Counted from the stretch's first letter, positions 8,491-18,015 are shown. The stretch is 64,000 bases of DNA from Leptothoe kymatousa TAU-MAC 1615 (GCF_018739865.1 NZ_JADOER010000004.1:751067-815066); one strand, 5' to 3'. The notes: a model not told the origin generated them from the sequence alone. Translations and numbers: made by a program.

Positions 8491-9678
8491 ATGGGCAAGC
8501 ACATATTGTTAGTTGGCGTGGAAGCTGAACATCTGACTCCGGGGCCATCTCCTGCGATCGCAAATGTAACCGCTTTGCAACAAGCCCTATTAACTGAAAT
8601 TGAAGAGGTACGGGATGATCAAATCACCACGTTACTCAATCCCAACCTGGGGGAGCTACGCCACGCCCTAGCACTGATGACCTATCGCTGTCGCCGGGGC
8701 GATCTGTGCATGATTTACTACACCGGCTGCGGTGTGATTGCGCCCAACGGCACCCTTTATTTGCCCGCCTCCGATACGGATGGCAAAAATCTATCCACCA
8801 CGGCAATTTCCAGCGACTATATCCGCCAGGCCTTGCCCTCCGTTAAGGAAAATATCCATCGGGTGATGATTCTGGACTGTCTGTGGCGCACCCTGCCCCC
8901 CGCCGCCGTTAAGAAGATGAGCCCAGCTAACCATCCGGAGGTCGATCGCCTGGGGCTTTCCCGTTTGGCAGACTGTAATGCGATTGTGCTGACGGCCCGA
9001 GGCAGTTTGGCAAACCCCTGGCCCGTCACCGATTTGGGGCTGTCGCTCTACACCCAGCGGTTAATTGACGGCCTGACCAGTGGGCTGGCCGATATGGATG
9101 CCGACGGCGGCATTTCTGTGAACGATATTCAGTCCTATATGGGCCATAGCCTGGGCGAGTCCAATGCCGATCTGTGGCCGATGATGGCCCATGACGAGAA
9201 TCAGGTGAATGGCGCTGACCGCCCGCTGATGTCCATTAAGACCTATTCCCCGGAGCGGGAATATCGCCGTAGCTTGGAGAGCTATGCCAAGCGACATCGC
9301 GGCCATATTCCCGGCGACTGTCGCAATGTGTTGGAGTTTTTGCGCCATCAGCTGGGGTTAACGGTGCACCAGGGCCAGCTAATTGAGCTCGATGTGATGG
9401 CACCCTACACGGACCATCAAGACAATTGCGATCGCTACCGTCAGGCATTGATGACGGCCTTTTCGTTGGAAAATCCCCTGGGGCAGCCGTTGAAAAAGTG
9501 GTTGCGCCACCTGCAAGGAGAGCTGGCCTTGACCCATGAAGACGTGGCGGCCATTGAGACGCAGCTGCTGACCCAGGAGCCTTATCCGCAGCTTACCCAT
9601 TTGCCCATGCTGTCGGGCGAGCAACCCAAACTTCCTAGCCATAATGGCCATGGGAATTCCACCCGCTATTTGCGGTGA
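8491..9678 (+). CDS. Caspase-fold (orthocaspase/C14-like) protein lacking both catalytic residues
   Basis: 395 residues. The start at 8491 follows AGGAG by 10 nt; a frame from 8401 would add 30 unrelated residues. The N-terminus is the p20-like fold (KHILLVGVEAE). Where active orthocaspases have a Ser/Gly-His-Gly motif, this protein reads YYTGCG (76-81), so the catalytic His is Cys80. Where they have DCC, it reads ILDCLWR (127-133), so the catalytic Cys is Leu131. Further family features are retained, such as DMDADGGISVNDIQSYM. The C-terminus (about 295-380) contains a YRQAL...LTHEDVAAIE helical segment found in other cyanobacterial signalling proteins. It is probably a regulatory pseudo-protease. 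It is monocistronic. Confidence 0.75.
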   Translation: MGKHILLVGVEAEHLTPGPSPAIANVTALQQALLTEIEEVRDDQITTLLNPNLGELRHALALMTYRCRRGDLCMIYYTGCGVIAPNGTLYLPASDTDGKNLSTTAISSDYIRQALPSVKENIHRVMILDCLWRTLPPAAVKKMSPANHPEVDRLGLSRLADCNAIVLTARGSLANPWPVTDLGLSLYTQRLIDGLTSGLADMDADGGISVNDIQSYMGHSLGESNADLWPMMAHDENQVNGADRPLMSIKTYSPEREYRRSLESYAKRHRGHIPGDCRNVLEFLRHQLGLTVHQGQLIELDVMAPYTDHQDNCDRYRQALMTAFSLENPLGQPLKKWLRHLQGELALTHEDVAAIETQLLTQEPYPQLTHLPMLSGEQPKLPSHNGHGNSTRYLR

Positions 9679-9965
9679 CTGAAGTGAGAAGTCGGAATTT
9701 GGCAGTCGGAATTTGGTAGAGCGTTTGTCGCTGGACGTTTTATGGTTGTGAACTTATTTCTTACGGGCGTCCGCCATTAATGCCGAATGGGGGCAATCAA
9801 TTCTGTAGGCGGGGCCGCCAAGCAATCTAGGTAGGCGAAATCTGGGCAAAATAAACTGGCTAGGCCAAGTTGCTATTGATGATTTGTGAATGATCCGGTA
9901 GCGTCTGGGCAAGATCATAGCTTCTGTTGGTTGCTAGATCGTTCGCTTCTGTCCATTGTTTGCCC

Positions 9966-12914
9966 ATGCAATCGGAATTTTCGTCTTCACCCCCTGTCTG
10001 GCTTCAGAAACTGTTTGCTGTCCTTAACCTCCGCACGGAGGAAGGTGACCGCACCCTGTTGCTGTTTGCTTTTTACACCCTGATGTCCATGGGGATTATG
10101 TGGCTGGAGTTTAGCTCGGCTGCGCTTTTCCTAGCGGAATATGGGGCCAGTAGTCTGCCGTTTATCTATCTCTTCACGGCTCCGGTGGGGATCAGCTTAG
10201 GCAGCATCTATTCTTGGTTGCAGCGGCTTTTGCCCCTGCGCCAGGTGATTGTGCTGATTGCGCTGTTGATGACGTTGCCCATTTTTCTTTTTCGCATCGG
10301 TCTAGATGTGGCCATTTGGGCCCCTGCTACGATTTTTGCCATGCGGCTGTGGATGGAGGCCATTACTAACCTGAACGATCTCAATCTGTCGGTGTTGGCG
10401 GGGCAGCTGTTTAATATTCGTGAAATCAAACGCACCTATCCGTTAATTAGTAGCGGCAATCTGGTGGCCGACGTGCTGAGCGGCTTCACCTTGGTGGCTG
10501 TTTTGAGGGTGGTGGATATTAACAACATGATTTTTCTGGTGCCTGCCATTATGTTGCTGGCGACCGGCGTGTTGTTTTATATCAGCACGGCCTACGACCA
10601 TGCCTTCCCGGACTCTAAACTGCGTACGGTGGATGCGACAAATGTTAAATTCTCGGCCAGACGGCTGCGGAAGCTGATTCGTCGCTATGTGCTGCTGTTG
10701 TTGAGCTTTTTTGTTATTGCCCAAGGGTTGCTATATCTGCTGGAGTACCAATTTCTCTACCAGTTAACTAACCAGGGCTTTAGCGTTGATACTACGGCAA
10801 CATTTTTGGGGATTTTTACCGGCATCTTGGGCTTGGCGGAGCTGTTTACCCAGTTGTTTACCTCCAGCCGTCTGATCGAACGGTTGGGTTTGTTTATTAC
10901 CGCTGGTATTTTACCGGCCCTATTGGTGGTGCTGAGCGGTCTGTGTTTGCTGGTGAGTTTGCCTGCGTTGGCTGGGGCCACCGGGCTGTTTGTGGGGCTG
11001 GTGGTGCTCAAGTTTGTGGATGAGTGGCTGCGCTATACGGTGGTCGCCAGCAGTCGTCCGGTTTTGTTTCAGCCCATACCGGCCCAGCGGCGGGCCCGCA
11101 TCCAGTCCTTAATTGGGGTGGCAGAAGCGGTGGGCATTGGTTTAGTGGGCGTGGGGATTTTGGCGGTGATGGGCCTGTCCAGGTGGTTGGGTATTGGGGG
11201 CGATCGCATCTTTTTGGTGATTACCCTGGGGCTGTCGTTGCTGTGGTTGGGCAGTATTTTTCTGTTGCGATCGCAGTACCTAAACCTGTTGGTGCTGACT
11301 GCGGAGCGGGGGCTGCTGAGCTATTCCGACGCCAGTTTGCGGGTGCTCAAACAGGCCATTATCGAAGCCTTAGATAAACCGGGCCCCGAAGCCGATAAAC
11401 GCTCCCTAATAGAGCTGCTCACCCAAATTGAACCCCGCAGCATTAGCGAAGTGTTGGCGCCCATGTTGAGCGAGCTATCCCCAGGGCTACAGCAGCAAAG
11501 CCTGGAGACCATGCTGGCCTACCCCGACCACACCTTTACGGGCTATGTCGATGCCCTGATTTCTCCGTCTCAAGAGCCCGCTATCTTAGCCCTGGCCGTG
11601 CGCTATGTGTGGCTTACCCAAGAAGATGCCGATGTGAATAAGCTCAAGCCTTATCTCCAAACTAGCGTTGACCCCGTGGTGCGGGGCACCGCCGCCTCCA
11701 TGATGCTCAAACGGGGCAGTTCGTCAGAACGGGCCAAGGCCACCTACATTTTGCAGCAAATGCTGACCCACAAAGAAGAGCGGGAGCGCGTCATGGGCTG
11801 TCGCGCCCTGGGGGAAGCCGAGTATATGCAGGGGCTGCGGCTGCACGTGCCCAACCTGCTCCAAGACGATTCCCTGCGGGTGCGGCGCTCCATGTTAGAA
11901 GCCATTGCCTCGACGCGCTTAGAAAAGCACTACCCCTCTCTGCTCCAGGCCCTGCGCTATAAATCAACCCGCGAAGCCGCCATGCAGGCCCTGGTGGACC
12001 TGGGCAATGACGCCCTGCCGATGCTGGTGTCAGTGGCCAATAATGCATACCGGTCGGATACCCTGCGCCACCAGGCCTGGAATGTGATTGGCCGCATTGG
12101 CACCCTGCGGGCCATGAACCTGCTTGTGTCTAATTTGATGACCTCCTGGGGGCCTCCCCGCCGTTGGATTTTACGCATTTTGGTAAAGCTTTCGGATGAG
12201 CAAAATATTCGTCGCTCCACCGACATTGAGCTAGCCCTCGATCAGCTGGGTCGCCAGGGGGTGGAAACCCTGCTCAATCAAGAACTTAGGTTTATTGGCC
12301 AGCTCTGTGGCGCGCTGGTGGACTTTACTGAAGATAAGGTGCCCGGCGATGCCTTTGACTTGCTGCGCCGGGCCATTCGCGATATGCGCACCGATGCCCT
12401 AGAGAGAATGCTGTTGTTAATGCGTTTTCTGTACCCATCCTCCACCATTCAAGCCGCAGAACTCAGTTTGGAAGGTTCCTCCAGCAGCCGGGCCCAGGGT
12501 CTAGAAATTTTGGATAATACATTGGATATTCCGGCTAAGCGAGCCATTCTGGCCCTGTTCGAACAATCTAGTGAAGAGGTGACGGTGGCTGCCATTGGCG
12601 GGTTTGTGGTGTACGAACCCCTGTCCCCCCAGGCCCGGTTGGGGCAGCTAATGGAAATCCGCCATTTTCTATCGGATTGGGCCTTGGCCTGTTGTTTCCA
12701 CGCGGCGCGCAGTGAGCAGTGGCGTATTAGCGTAGACCACGTGGTTGCCTCCCTCCGGCATCCGGTGGGGTTTGTGCGCGAGGCGGTTTTGAGCTATTTG
12801 GATATGGCCTCCCCCCGTGCCCTAGAATCCCTATTGCCCATGATGGAAAACGACCCGAATCCCCTGGTGGCGGACCAGGTCAAAAAGATGAAGAAGAAAC
12901 ACGCGTTGGTTTAG
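9966..12914 (+). CDS. Polytopic transporter-like (MFS/NTT-type) protein with C-terminal HEAT repeats
   Basis: 982 residues from the ATG at 9966; an upstream frame to 9927 adds nothing conserved. Residues about 25-430 form some 10-12 membrane spans, resembling the MFS-like Npt1/Npt2 nucleotide-transporter group. Residues about 440-980 are soluble helical HEAT/ARM-type repeats (for example the stretches ending in MLKRGSSSERAKATYIL and RVRRSMLEAIAS). Known proteins of this type often carry a cyclic-nucleotide-binding domain at the end; here that domain is a separate gene 228 nt downstream. Transport substrate unknown. The HEAT part may couple transport to the cNMP sensor; this is inference. Confidence 0.7.
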   Translation: MQSEFSSSPPVWLQKLFAVLNLRTEEGDRTLLLFAFYTLMSMGIMWLEFSSAALFLAEYGASSLPFIYLFTAPVGISLGSIYSWLQRLLPLRQVIVLIALLMTLPIFLFRIGLDVAIWAPATIFAMRLWMEAITNLNDLNLSVLAGQLFNIREIKRTYPLISSGNLVADVLSGFTLVAVLRVVDINNMIFLVPAIMLLATGVLFYISTAYDHAFPDSKLRTVDATNVKFSARRLRKLIRRYVLLLLSFFVIAQGLLYLLEYQFLYQLTNQGFSVDTTATFLGIFTGILGLAELFTQLFTSSRLIERLGLFITAGILPALLVVLSGLCLLVSLPALAGATGLFVGLVVLKFVDEWLRYTVVASSRPVLFQPIPAQRRARIQSLIGVAEAVGIGLVGVGILAVMGLSRWLGIGGDRIFLVITLGLSLLWLGSIFLLRSQYLNLLVLTAERGLLSYSDASLRVLKQAIIEALDKPGPEADKRSLIELLTQIEPRSISEVLAPMLSELSPGLQQQSLETMLAYPDHTFTGYVDALISPSQEPAILALAVRYVWLTQEDADVNKLKPYLQTSVDPVVRGTAASMMLKRGSSSERAKATYILQQMLTHKEERERVMGCRALGEAEYMQGLRLHVPNLLQDDSLRVRRSMLEAIASTRLEKHYPSLLQALRYKSTREAAMQALVDLGNDALPMLVSVANNAYRSDTLRHQAWNVIGRIGTLRAMNLLVSNLMTSWGPPRRWILRILVKLSDEQNIRRSTDIELALDQLGRQGVETLLNQELRFIGQLCGALVDFTEDKVPGDAFDLLRRAIRDMRTDALERMLLLMRFLYPSSTIQAAELSLEGSSSSRAQGLEILDNTLDIPAKRAILALFEQSSEEVTVAAIGGFVVYEPLSPQARLGQLMEIRHFLSDWALACCFHAARSEQWRISVDHVVASLRHPVGFVREAVLSYLDMASPRALESLLPMMENDPNPLVADQVKKMKKKHALV

Positions 12915-13142
12915 CCCAGGGCCAGGGCAAGCCAACTGCCCAGGGCGCGAATTCCCGCCCCCTGGGAGCGGCTGAGCACAATTCTCCGAATCTGGGCATG
13001 TTCTAGGCAGGTCGATTGTTCTTCCTCAACGGCTTGGGCTATCTTGCATCCACCCCAGGGGCGCTATACACTGCCAGAATACAAATGCACCCCCCTGTCT
13101 GATTTCATCTATTCTGTGGCCATAGCCACACTTTAGTTCATC

Positions 13143-13727
13143 ATGCTCACCAGCGTTGACCGGTTATTGTTCGTACGCGCAGTTCCCATCTTTAAGGAAC
13201 TGCGGGATGATTTTCTGGTGAGATTGGCGTCCATTATGGATGAGCTATCGTTTCCTGCGAACCATCGTATTTTTAAGGAAGGAGAGGAAGGTCGCGCCCT
13301 GTACATTGTGGTATCTGGCCGGGTGCGGGTACACCTGAAGGCGCAAAACCTGACAACCCTAGAAAAGGGCACCTGTTTTGGGGAAATGTCTTTGTTTGAT
13401 GCGGAACCTCGCTCTGCGTCGGTGACCACCATGACCGCCTGCGATTGTTTGATGCTCACCCAGCAGCAGCTCTACGAAGCCATTGATGAAACCCCTGGCA
13501 TTGCGGTCAATATCATTCGGATGCTGTCCCGCCGTATTCGCGAAATTAATAAGGAGCGCAACCGACAGCCGACGCCCCAAGAGCCCAGACTATCTCCCAT
13601 TATGAAAGACGCTTTGCAGGAGGTGGCCCCCACGGGGGCGGTGGCCAAGGTGGGTAACGGCAAGCCCCCCCAGGGGCCCGCGCCGAAAATACGTCAAACA
13701 AATTATGAAAGCCCCTGGCCCTATTAG
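13143..13727 (+). CDS. Stand-alone cyclic-nucleotide-binding domain protein
   Basis: 194 residues. Residues about 8-130 are a CRP-type beta-barrel with an intact phosphate-binding cassette, FGEMSLFDAEPRSASV (79-94), including Glu81 and Arg90 that bind the cyclic phosphate; SA after Arg is the usual cAMP-type form. The C-helix follows (to about 130). After this comes a Pro-rich, probably disordered tail of about 65 residues instead of a helix-turn-helix, so it is not a CRP-like transcription factor. It lies downstream of the HEAT-repeat transporter, is directly joined to the next gene, and faces a nucleotide cyclase gene 0.9 kb away. Confidence 0.88.
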   Translation: MLTSVDRLLFVRAVPIFKELRDDFLVRLASIMDELSFPANHRIFKEGEEGRALYIVVSGRVRVHLKAQNLTTLEKGTCFGEMSLFDAEPRSASVTTMTACDCLMLTQQQLYEAIDETPGIAVNIIRMLSRRIREINKERNRQPTPQEPRLSPIMKDALQEVAPTGAVAKVGNGKPPQGPAPKIRQTNYESPWPY

Positions 13728-13729
13728 TG

Positions 13730-14380
13730 ATGTCTCCAACTGCCCGTAAATGGACCCGGTGGCTAAAGCTGGTGGGAATTGCGATCGCAACTATTCTCAT
13801 CATTGTGATCATCCAGCGCTACGGCATTAGTCAGCTGCGCGCCAATGTGGATCGCCTAGGGGTGTGGGCCCCCCTGGGGTTATTTGCCCTCCGCTTTACC
13901 AGTGTTGTTATTCCCGCCCTCCCCGGCACCGCCTATTCCGTGCTGGCCGGTGGTCTGCTCGGGTTTTTCCAAGGGCTGGCGGTCATTTGTCTGGCGGATG
14001 TATGCTCCTGTAGCCTGAGCTTTTTCCTCTCCCGACAGTTTGGCCGCGACTTTGTGCAACGGCTGGTGGGTGAAAAATTTATCACCCGGGTGGATGGCCT
14101 GAGCCAAAAGCATTTGGAACGCAACTTTTTTCTGATGACGGCCTTTCTGATGACGGGCTTTTTTGACTTTGTTGCCTATGGCGTTGGTCTCACCCAGGCC
14201 TCTTGGCTTAAGTTTGTGCCAGCGTTACTTCTGAGCATTGCCATTTCCAATCCCCCCATTGTTGCCCTAGGGGCGGGGCTATTGGAAGGGGGAAAACTGT
14301 TATTGGGGTTTGCGATTCTCGGCGTCTTTGCCCTGGCCCTATTGACCGGCTTGTTGCAACGCAAACAGCCTCAGGCATAG
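13730..14380 (+). CDS. TVP38/TMEM64 (VTT domain) family membrane protein
   Basis: 216 residues from the ATG at 13730; a GTG at 13727 overlaps the previous stop and would add one residue. An N-terminal span (about 14-30) is followed by the VTT/SNARE-associated domain with re-entrant-loop motifs: PALPGTAYSVLAGGLLGF and later SCSLSFFLSRQFGRDF. Bacterial relatives (YdjX/Z, DedA) are linked to membrane lipid scrambling or ion homeostasis, but no function is established for this type. Translationally coupled to the cNMP-binding gene, so the two proteins may act together. Confidence 0.85.
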   Translation: MSPTARKWTRWLKLVGIAIATILIIVIIQRYGISQLRANVDRLGVWAPLGLFALRFTSVVIPALPGTAYSVLAGGLLGFFQGLAVICLADVCSCSLSFFLSRQFGRDFVQRLVGEKFITRVDGLSQKHLERNFFLMTAFLMTGFFDFVAYGVGLTQASWLKFVPALLLSIAISNPPIVALGAGLLEGGKLLLGFAILGVFALALLTGLLQRKQPQA

Positions 14381-14401
14381 GGGGGCTGTGTCTCGCTGCG
14401 C

Positions 14402-14605
14402 CTACTGGTTTGGTGCGTCTTTGTCGTCTGGGGTCGTTTCCCCAATCATTCCCAGGCCATTACAGGTTTTGCAGAGGCCGCCTGCGCCTTGGCAAACCGG
14501 GCATAGCCCCTCTTTGGTGAGCGCTTGCTTAAATAAGCGGTTGCCGATAAATAGGACCAACCCTAGGGGCGTCAAGGTGGCTGCAGCTATCCACAGGGGA
14601 TTCAT
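14402..14605 (-). CDS. Small membrane protein with DnaJ-type zinc-finger motif
   Basis: 67 residues from MNPLWIAAATL; an ATG at 14650 would add 15 polar residues and no ribosome-binding site decides between them. One membrane span (about 2-22) is followed by CPVCQGAGGLCKTCNGLG, two CxxC units with Gly spacing like half a DnaJ zinc finger. Two such CxxCxGxG half sites could bind one Zn or act as a thiol carrier. The short tail is acidic. Directly downstream of the cyclase gene on the same strand, so possibly co-transcribed. Function unknown. Confidence 0.65.
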   Translation of the reverse strand: MNPLWIAAATLTPLGLVLFIGNRLFKQALTKEGLCPVCQGAGGLCKTCNGLGMIGETTPDDKDAPNQ

Positions 14606-14668
14606 GGTGTGTTTTTCAGGAAACGACGATGACTCTTCTATTTTCGCCATCTATGGGCGTCGTCGGTG

Positions 14669-16918
14669 TTATTTTTCCTGCAATTGCCAGGCGCCATCCC
14701 AATCGTCGTTGGGCGGATGCTGCTGGAGCTGCTGACATCGGGCGATATACAACCGGGTGGCTTGGTCGTTGGGGGTGTGGCGCAATAGGGTGCCAAAGAC
14801 CTCAGCGGCCTGGTCAAACTTTTGCTGTTGGTAAAGGCTGCGCCCCTGGGCGTAAAGCCTAAGCTGCTGCTGCTGTTGGTCCGTTAGGGGCGTCGTTTGC
14901 AAACCCAGCACTTCATACAGCCGCACCGGCTGCCGTTTCCCTTTGACACAGACGTAGTCTAGTTCCCTGACCCAAATGGTGTCCTGACACAAATTGTAGG
15001 TATTCTCGCTAATGATGATGGCACAGCCGTAGAGCTTGGTCGCACTCTCTATGCGGGAGGTGAGATTGACACCATCCCCAATGGCGGTGAACTCCATGCG
15101 TTTGCTAGAGCCAATGTTGCCCGTAATCACATCGTCTGAGTTAATGCCAATGCCAATTTGCAGGGTGGATAGCCCCTGTTGCTGCTGTTGTTGATTAAAT
15201 ATGGCCAAATGTTGTTGCATGCTGATGGCGGCGGCTATGGCCTGTTGGGCATGCTCTTCGTAGGGGATGGGGGAGCCAAACACGGCCATGATGGCATCCC
15301 CGATAAACTTATCCAGGGTGCCCCGGTGGTCAAAAATCACGTCCACCATGGTTTCAAAGTAGCGGTTTAGCAGGGCTACCACTTCTTCCGGGGTGAGTTG
15401 TTCCGTTAGCGTAGTATAGTGGCGAATATCGGCAAATAAAATCGAGACAAACCGCCTTGCACCCCCCAGTTGGGTGTTGTTACTTTCTAATAGTTGTTCT
15501 GCCAGGTCCTGGCTCAGGTAGCGATACATGGTTGCCCGCAGGGCCTCGGTTTCGCGCAGGGCAACTTCTGCCTGTTTGCGTTCGGTAATGTCCTGCACGG
15601 TGCCGGTAATGCGGTCGGCTTCGATGTGGACCTGTTCATTGACGGTGCGCTCGGTGCCGTCGGGTAGCTGTAAACGATAGTCTAGACGGTAGGGCCGGTG
15701 GTGCATGCGGGCTACTTTCCAGGCGAGGCCCACACGCCGTTTGTCGTTGGGATGGACCCGCTCTAAAAATAGCGATTGACTGGGGGGCACGGCTCCCACC
15801 GGGTAGCCCAAGAGGGTGTATAGCTCATTGGACCAGACCAGGGCATGGTCAAACAAGAGTTCGTTGTTATGGGGCGGCGCCGACGACTGGTTGAGGGTTT
15901 TATCCAACAGTTTTTCATTTAGTGTCAGGCTCCAGTCCCAGTTGCCCAACTGGGCGATGCGCTGGGCATTGGCAAGGCTGGCTTCACTGCGGGCTAGTTT
16001 GGCTTTACTTTGTTGTCGTTCTGTTACGACAACAGATAATACCAGGGCCGTAATGCTAATTACCGCTGCGTAAATTTGCAAGAGCAAAATGGCTTCGCTG
16101 AGGTTGCCTTCGGCTTTGGTGATAAATGGGCCACCCCGGTGTACGGCGCCGATGACGGCAATCACCGAGATTAAAAAACTGGCTAGCGTTGTGCCGCGTA
16201 GCCCCAGGCGCAGGGCGGCCCAAACCACAAAGGGAAAGGGCAGATATTCGAGGGGATATTGTGCGATCGCGCTGCCCGTTTTTGCCCCAAACACAATGGC
16301 ACTGACCACCACTAACGACCCTAGACATAGGCCCAACTCCCACCGGGGGGCAATACGTAGGGTAATGGCATGGCGCCAGCCCGCCGCCAGGGCCAACAAA
16401 AAGGGCGTTAGCACCAAAATGCCCATGCCATCCCCCAGCCAAATCACGATGGCATTGGACAGCAGCGCGCTGGGCTCGACTACCCCAAACCAATAGCCTG
16501 CCAAGGTGCTATATAGCGCATTGATCATCGGTGTGAGGATGATCCCAAACCCCAAAAACGTAAGTAAATCGTCTAGCTGCCAATCGTAGAGCTGCAGGCT
16601 GCGCTCCCAGCGCCGTCGGAGTAAATAACTGCCCACCAGGGCCTGGAGGGCACTGCCCAGACACAGCACGAACGAAAACCCTATGGACACCTGGTCTGCT
16701 AGGGATGCCCAAAAAGCGCCGAGGGCCACCCCAAGCCAAAGCTTGGGGCCACCCAGCAGCAGGGCTGCCAGGGCGATACCGGCGGGGGGCCACAGGGGCG
16801 ATGCCGTCGCTTCTATATTTAGGGCTTTGGTCGACAGCTGGGCAGCCAGGAAAAAACAAATAGCCAGGCAACCGGCTTGCAGCCAATAACTGGCATACCA
16901 TCGACGTTCATTTGCCAT
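14669..16918 (-). CDS. MASE1-PAS class III adenylate/guanylate cyclase
   Basis: 749 residues. Residues about 10-300 are a MASE1 membrane sensor (opening motif SPLWPPAGIALAALLLGG). A PAS/PAC domain follows at about 315-447, ending GTVQDITERK. The class III cyclase domain (about 488-670) has metal-binding Asp497 (FADIRH) and Asp541 (DKFIGDAIMAVFG), with Lys537 and the GDGVNLTSRIES segment (614-625) for substrate and transition-state contacts. The Lys and the overall motifs favour ATP, giving cAMP. A short TPR-like tail follows (about 688-735). Convergent with the cNMP-binding operon. The sensed signal is unknown. Confidence 0.9.
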   Translation of the reverse strand: MANERRWYASYWLQAGCLAICFFLAAQLSTKALNIEATASPLWPPAGIALAALLLGGPKLWLGVALGAFWASLADQVSIGFSFVLCLGSALQALVGSYLLRRRWERSLQLYDWQLDDLLTFLGFGIILTPMINALYSTLAGYWFGVVEPSALLSNAIVIWLGDGMGILVLTPFLLALAAGWRHAITLRIAPRWELGLCLGSLVVVSAIVFGAKTGSAIAQYPLEYLPFPFVVWAALRLGLRGTTLASFLISVIAVIGAVHRGGPFITKAEGNLSEAILLLQIYAAVISITALVLSVVVTERQQSKAKLARSEASLANAQRIAQLGNWDWSLTLNEKLLDKTLNQSSAPPHNNELLFDHALVWSNELYTLLGYPVGAVPPSQSLFLERVHPNDKRRVGLAWKVARMHHRPYRLDYRLQLPDGTERTVNEQVHIEADRITGTVQDITERKQAEVALRETEALRATMYRYLSQDLAEQLLESNNTQLGGARRFVSILFADIRHYTTLTEQLTPEEVVALLNRYFETMVDVIFDHRGTLDKFIGDAIMAVFGSPIPYEEHAQQAIAAAISMQQHLAIFNQQQQQQGLSTLQIGIGINSDDVITGNIGSSKRMEFTAIGDGVNLTSRIESATKLYGCAIIISENTYNLCQDTIWVRELDYVCVKGKRQPVRLYEVLGLQTTPLTDQQQQQLRLYAQGRSLYQQQKFDQAAEVFGTLLRHTPNDQATRLYIARCQQLQQHPPNDDWDGAWQLQEK

Positions 16919-17093
16919 TGCTCGGTAGAGATGATGAATGGGCCCAGCGGCGCTAAAGACCCTTACCCAGAATTGTAGAGGATGGCTAAGAGCAGAGTGC
17001 CCAAAATTGATATATCAGGTAGAAAAGAGACAGGCAGGCATCAGGGACCGTATAGCTTGGTGCCTTGTAACATTTTTATTGCAAGGTGTGAAC

Positions 17094-17573
17094 GTGCAAT
17101 TTCTTCCAGCAACAGAAAATCACTATGGGGCCATCGGTAATTTAGTGGACTCCCCAGAAGAGCTCTATTTAGTGTGTCCCACGGGACACTATCCTTGGGA
17201 TGAAGAGCAGCTTCAGGCCATTGCCACCCAGCGTCAGGAGCTCACCGTGGGGCAAATTGATTCGACGATTGTTGCTTTTTCTAACCTGTATGATGTGGTG
17301 CCTCAACAGTCGGCCTTCATTGGCAATGTTGTTGTTGCCAAGGCCCATCGAGGTAAGGGGCTGGGTAAATGTTTGATTCAACACATGGCCCAGGTGTGCC
17401 AAACGAAATATCAAGCTTGGCCCCATCTGTCAGTTTTTAATAACAATACTCGGGCGTTATTGCTATACACGGAGCTGGGTTTTCGGCCCTATGGGGTGGA
17501 GTCAAAACTTGATTTGAACCAGGATCGGGTGGCGCTGATCCATATGAAGTACGGTGCCAACCGTTTGGGCTGA
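17094..17573 (+). CDS. GNAT-family N-acetyltransferase
   Basis: 159 residues from a GTG at 17094 with AAGG 7 nt upstream. An ATG frame from 16938 would add 52 residues unlike any GNAT N-terminus and would overlap the cyclase promoter. The acetyl-CoA loop is visible (VVAKAHRGKGLGKCLIQHMA), followed by the C-terminal strand pattern ending LLYTELGFRPYGVE. Substrate unknown; RimI-like protein or small-molecule acetylation are both possible. A strong terminator lies 83 nt downstream. Confidence 0.8.
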   Translation: MQFLPATENHYGAIGNLVDSPEELYLVCPTGHYPWDEEQLQAIATQRQELTVGQIDSTIVAFSNLYDVVPQQSAFIGNVVVAKAHRGKGLGKCLIQHMAQVCQTKYQAWPHLSVFNNNTRALLLYTELGFRPYGVESKLDLNQDRVALIHMKYGANRLG

Positions 17574-17655
17574 TCTATGGGGCTGGTCCCATGGGGAACG
17601 GGGCATAATCGCCCCGGCCTAAAATTTCACCAAGGATCGCCCTGGCACAACAATG

Positions 17656-17701
17656 TGCCGGACTTTGGCAGCAGCATGCCCCAAAGTCCGGCATTTGGTT
17701 T
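17656..17701 (+). terminator. Strong intrinsic terminator of the GNAT gene
   Basis: TGCCGGACTTTGG (17656-17668) and CCAAAGTCCGGCA (17681-17693) form a perfect 13-bp stem with a 12-nt loop, followed by TTTGGTTTTTAT. The polarity suits the plus-strand GNAT gene. Confidence 0.9.
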
Positions 17702-18015
17702 TTATAATCAGTGGCTGATTATAACGAATCCCTAGACAGTGATTTTAGAAACCCACTCTTGCACAAATGCGATCGCAGTTTCCAACCAGGTGCAACCCAT
17801 AAAGTTGCAAATTTCAATAGTCGCAAGCAGCATAACGGTATTCATAACTTAATTCTCCAAGACCTTAGCTACCCATACGCCTGGGTTTAGGCCCTGACAG
17901 ATAGAGACTGATGAAGATCGAGTGAAGTTCTAACAGCGCTACGGATGCTGTACTTTGTAGTCCATGTCACGCCTACAGGATCAAAGCTTACTGAACGAGC
18001 TTGATGGCCAACAAA
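17702..18015. other. Intergenic region between GNAT terminator and FAD oxidoreductase
   Basis: No gene seen. Just after the terminator lies a small hairpin AATCAG-TGG-CTGATT (about 17706-17720). A HIP1-like GCGATCGC is at 17769. The rest is AT-rich with no clear signals. The downstream ends of the two flanking genes face each other, so no promoter is expected. Confidence 0.4.
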
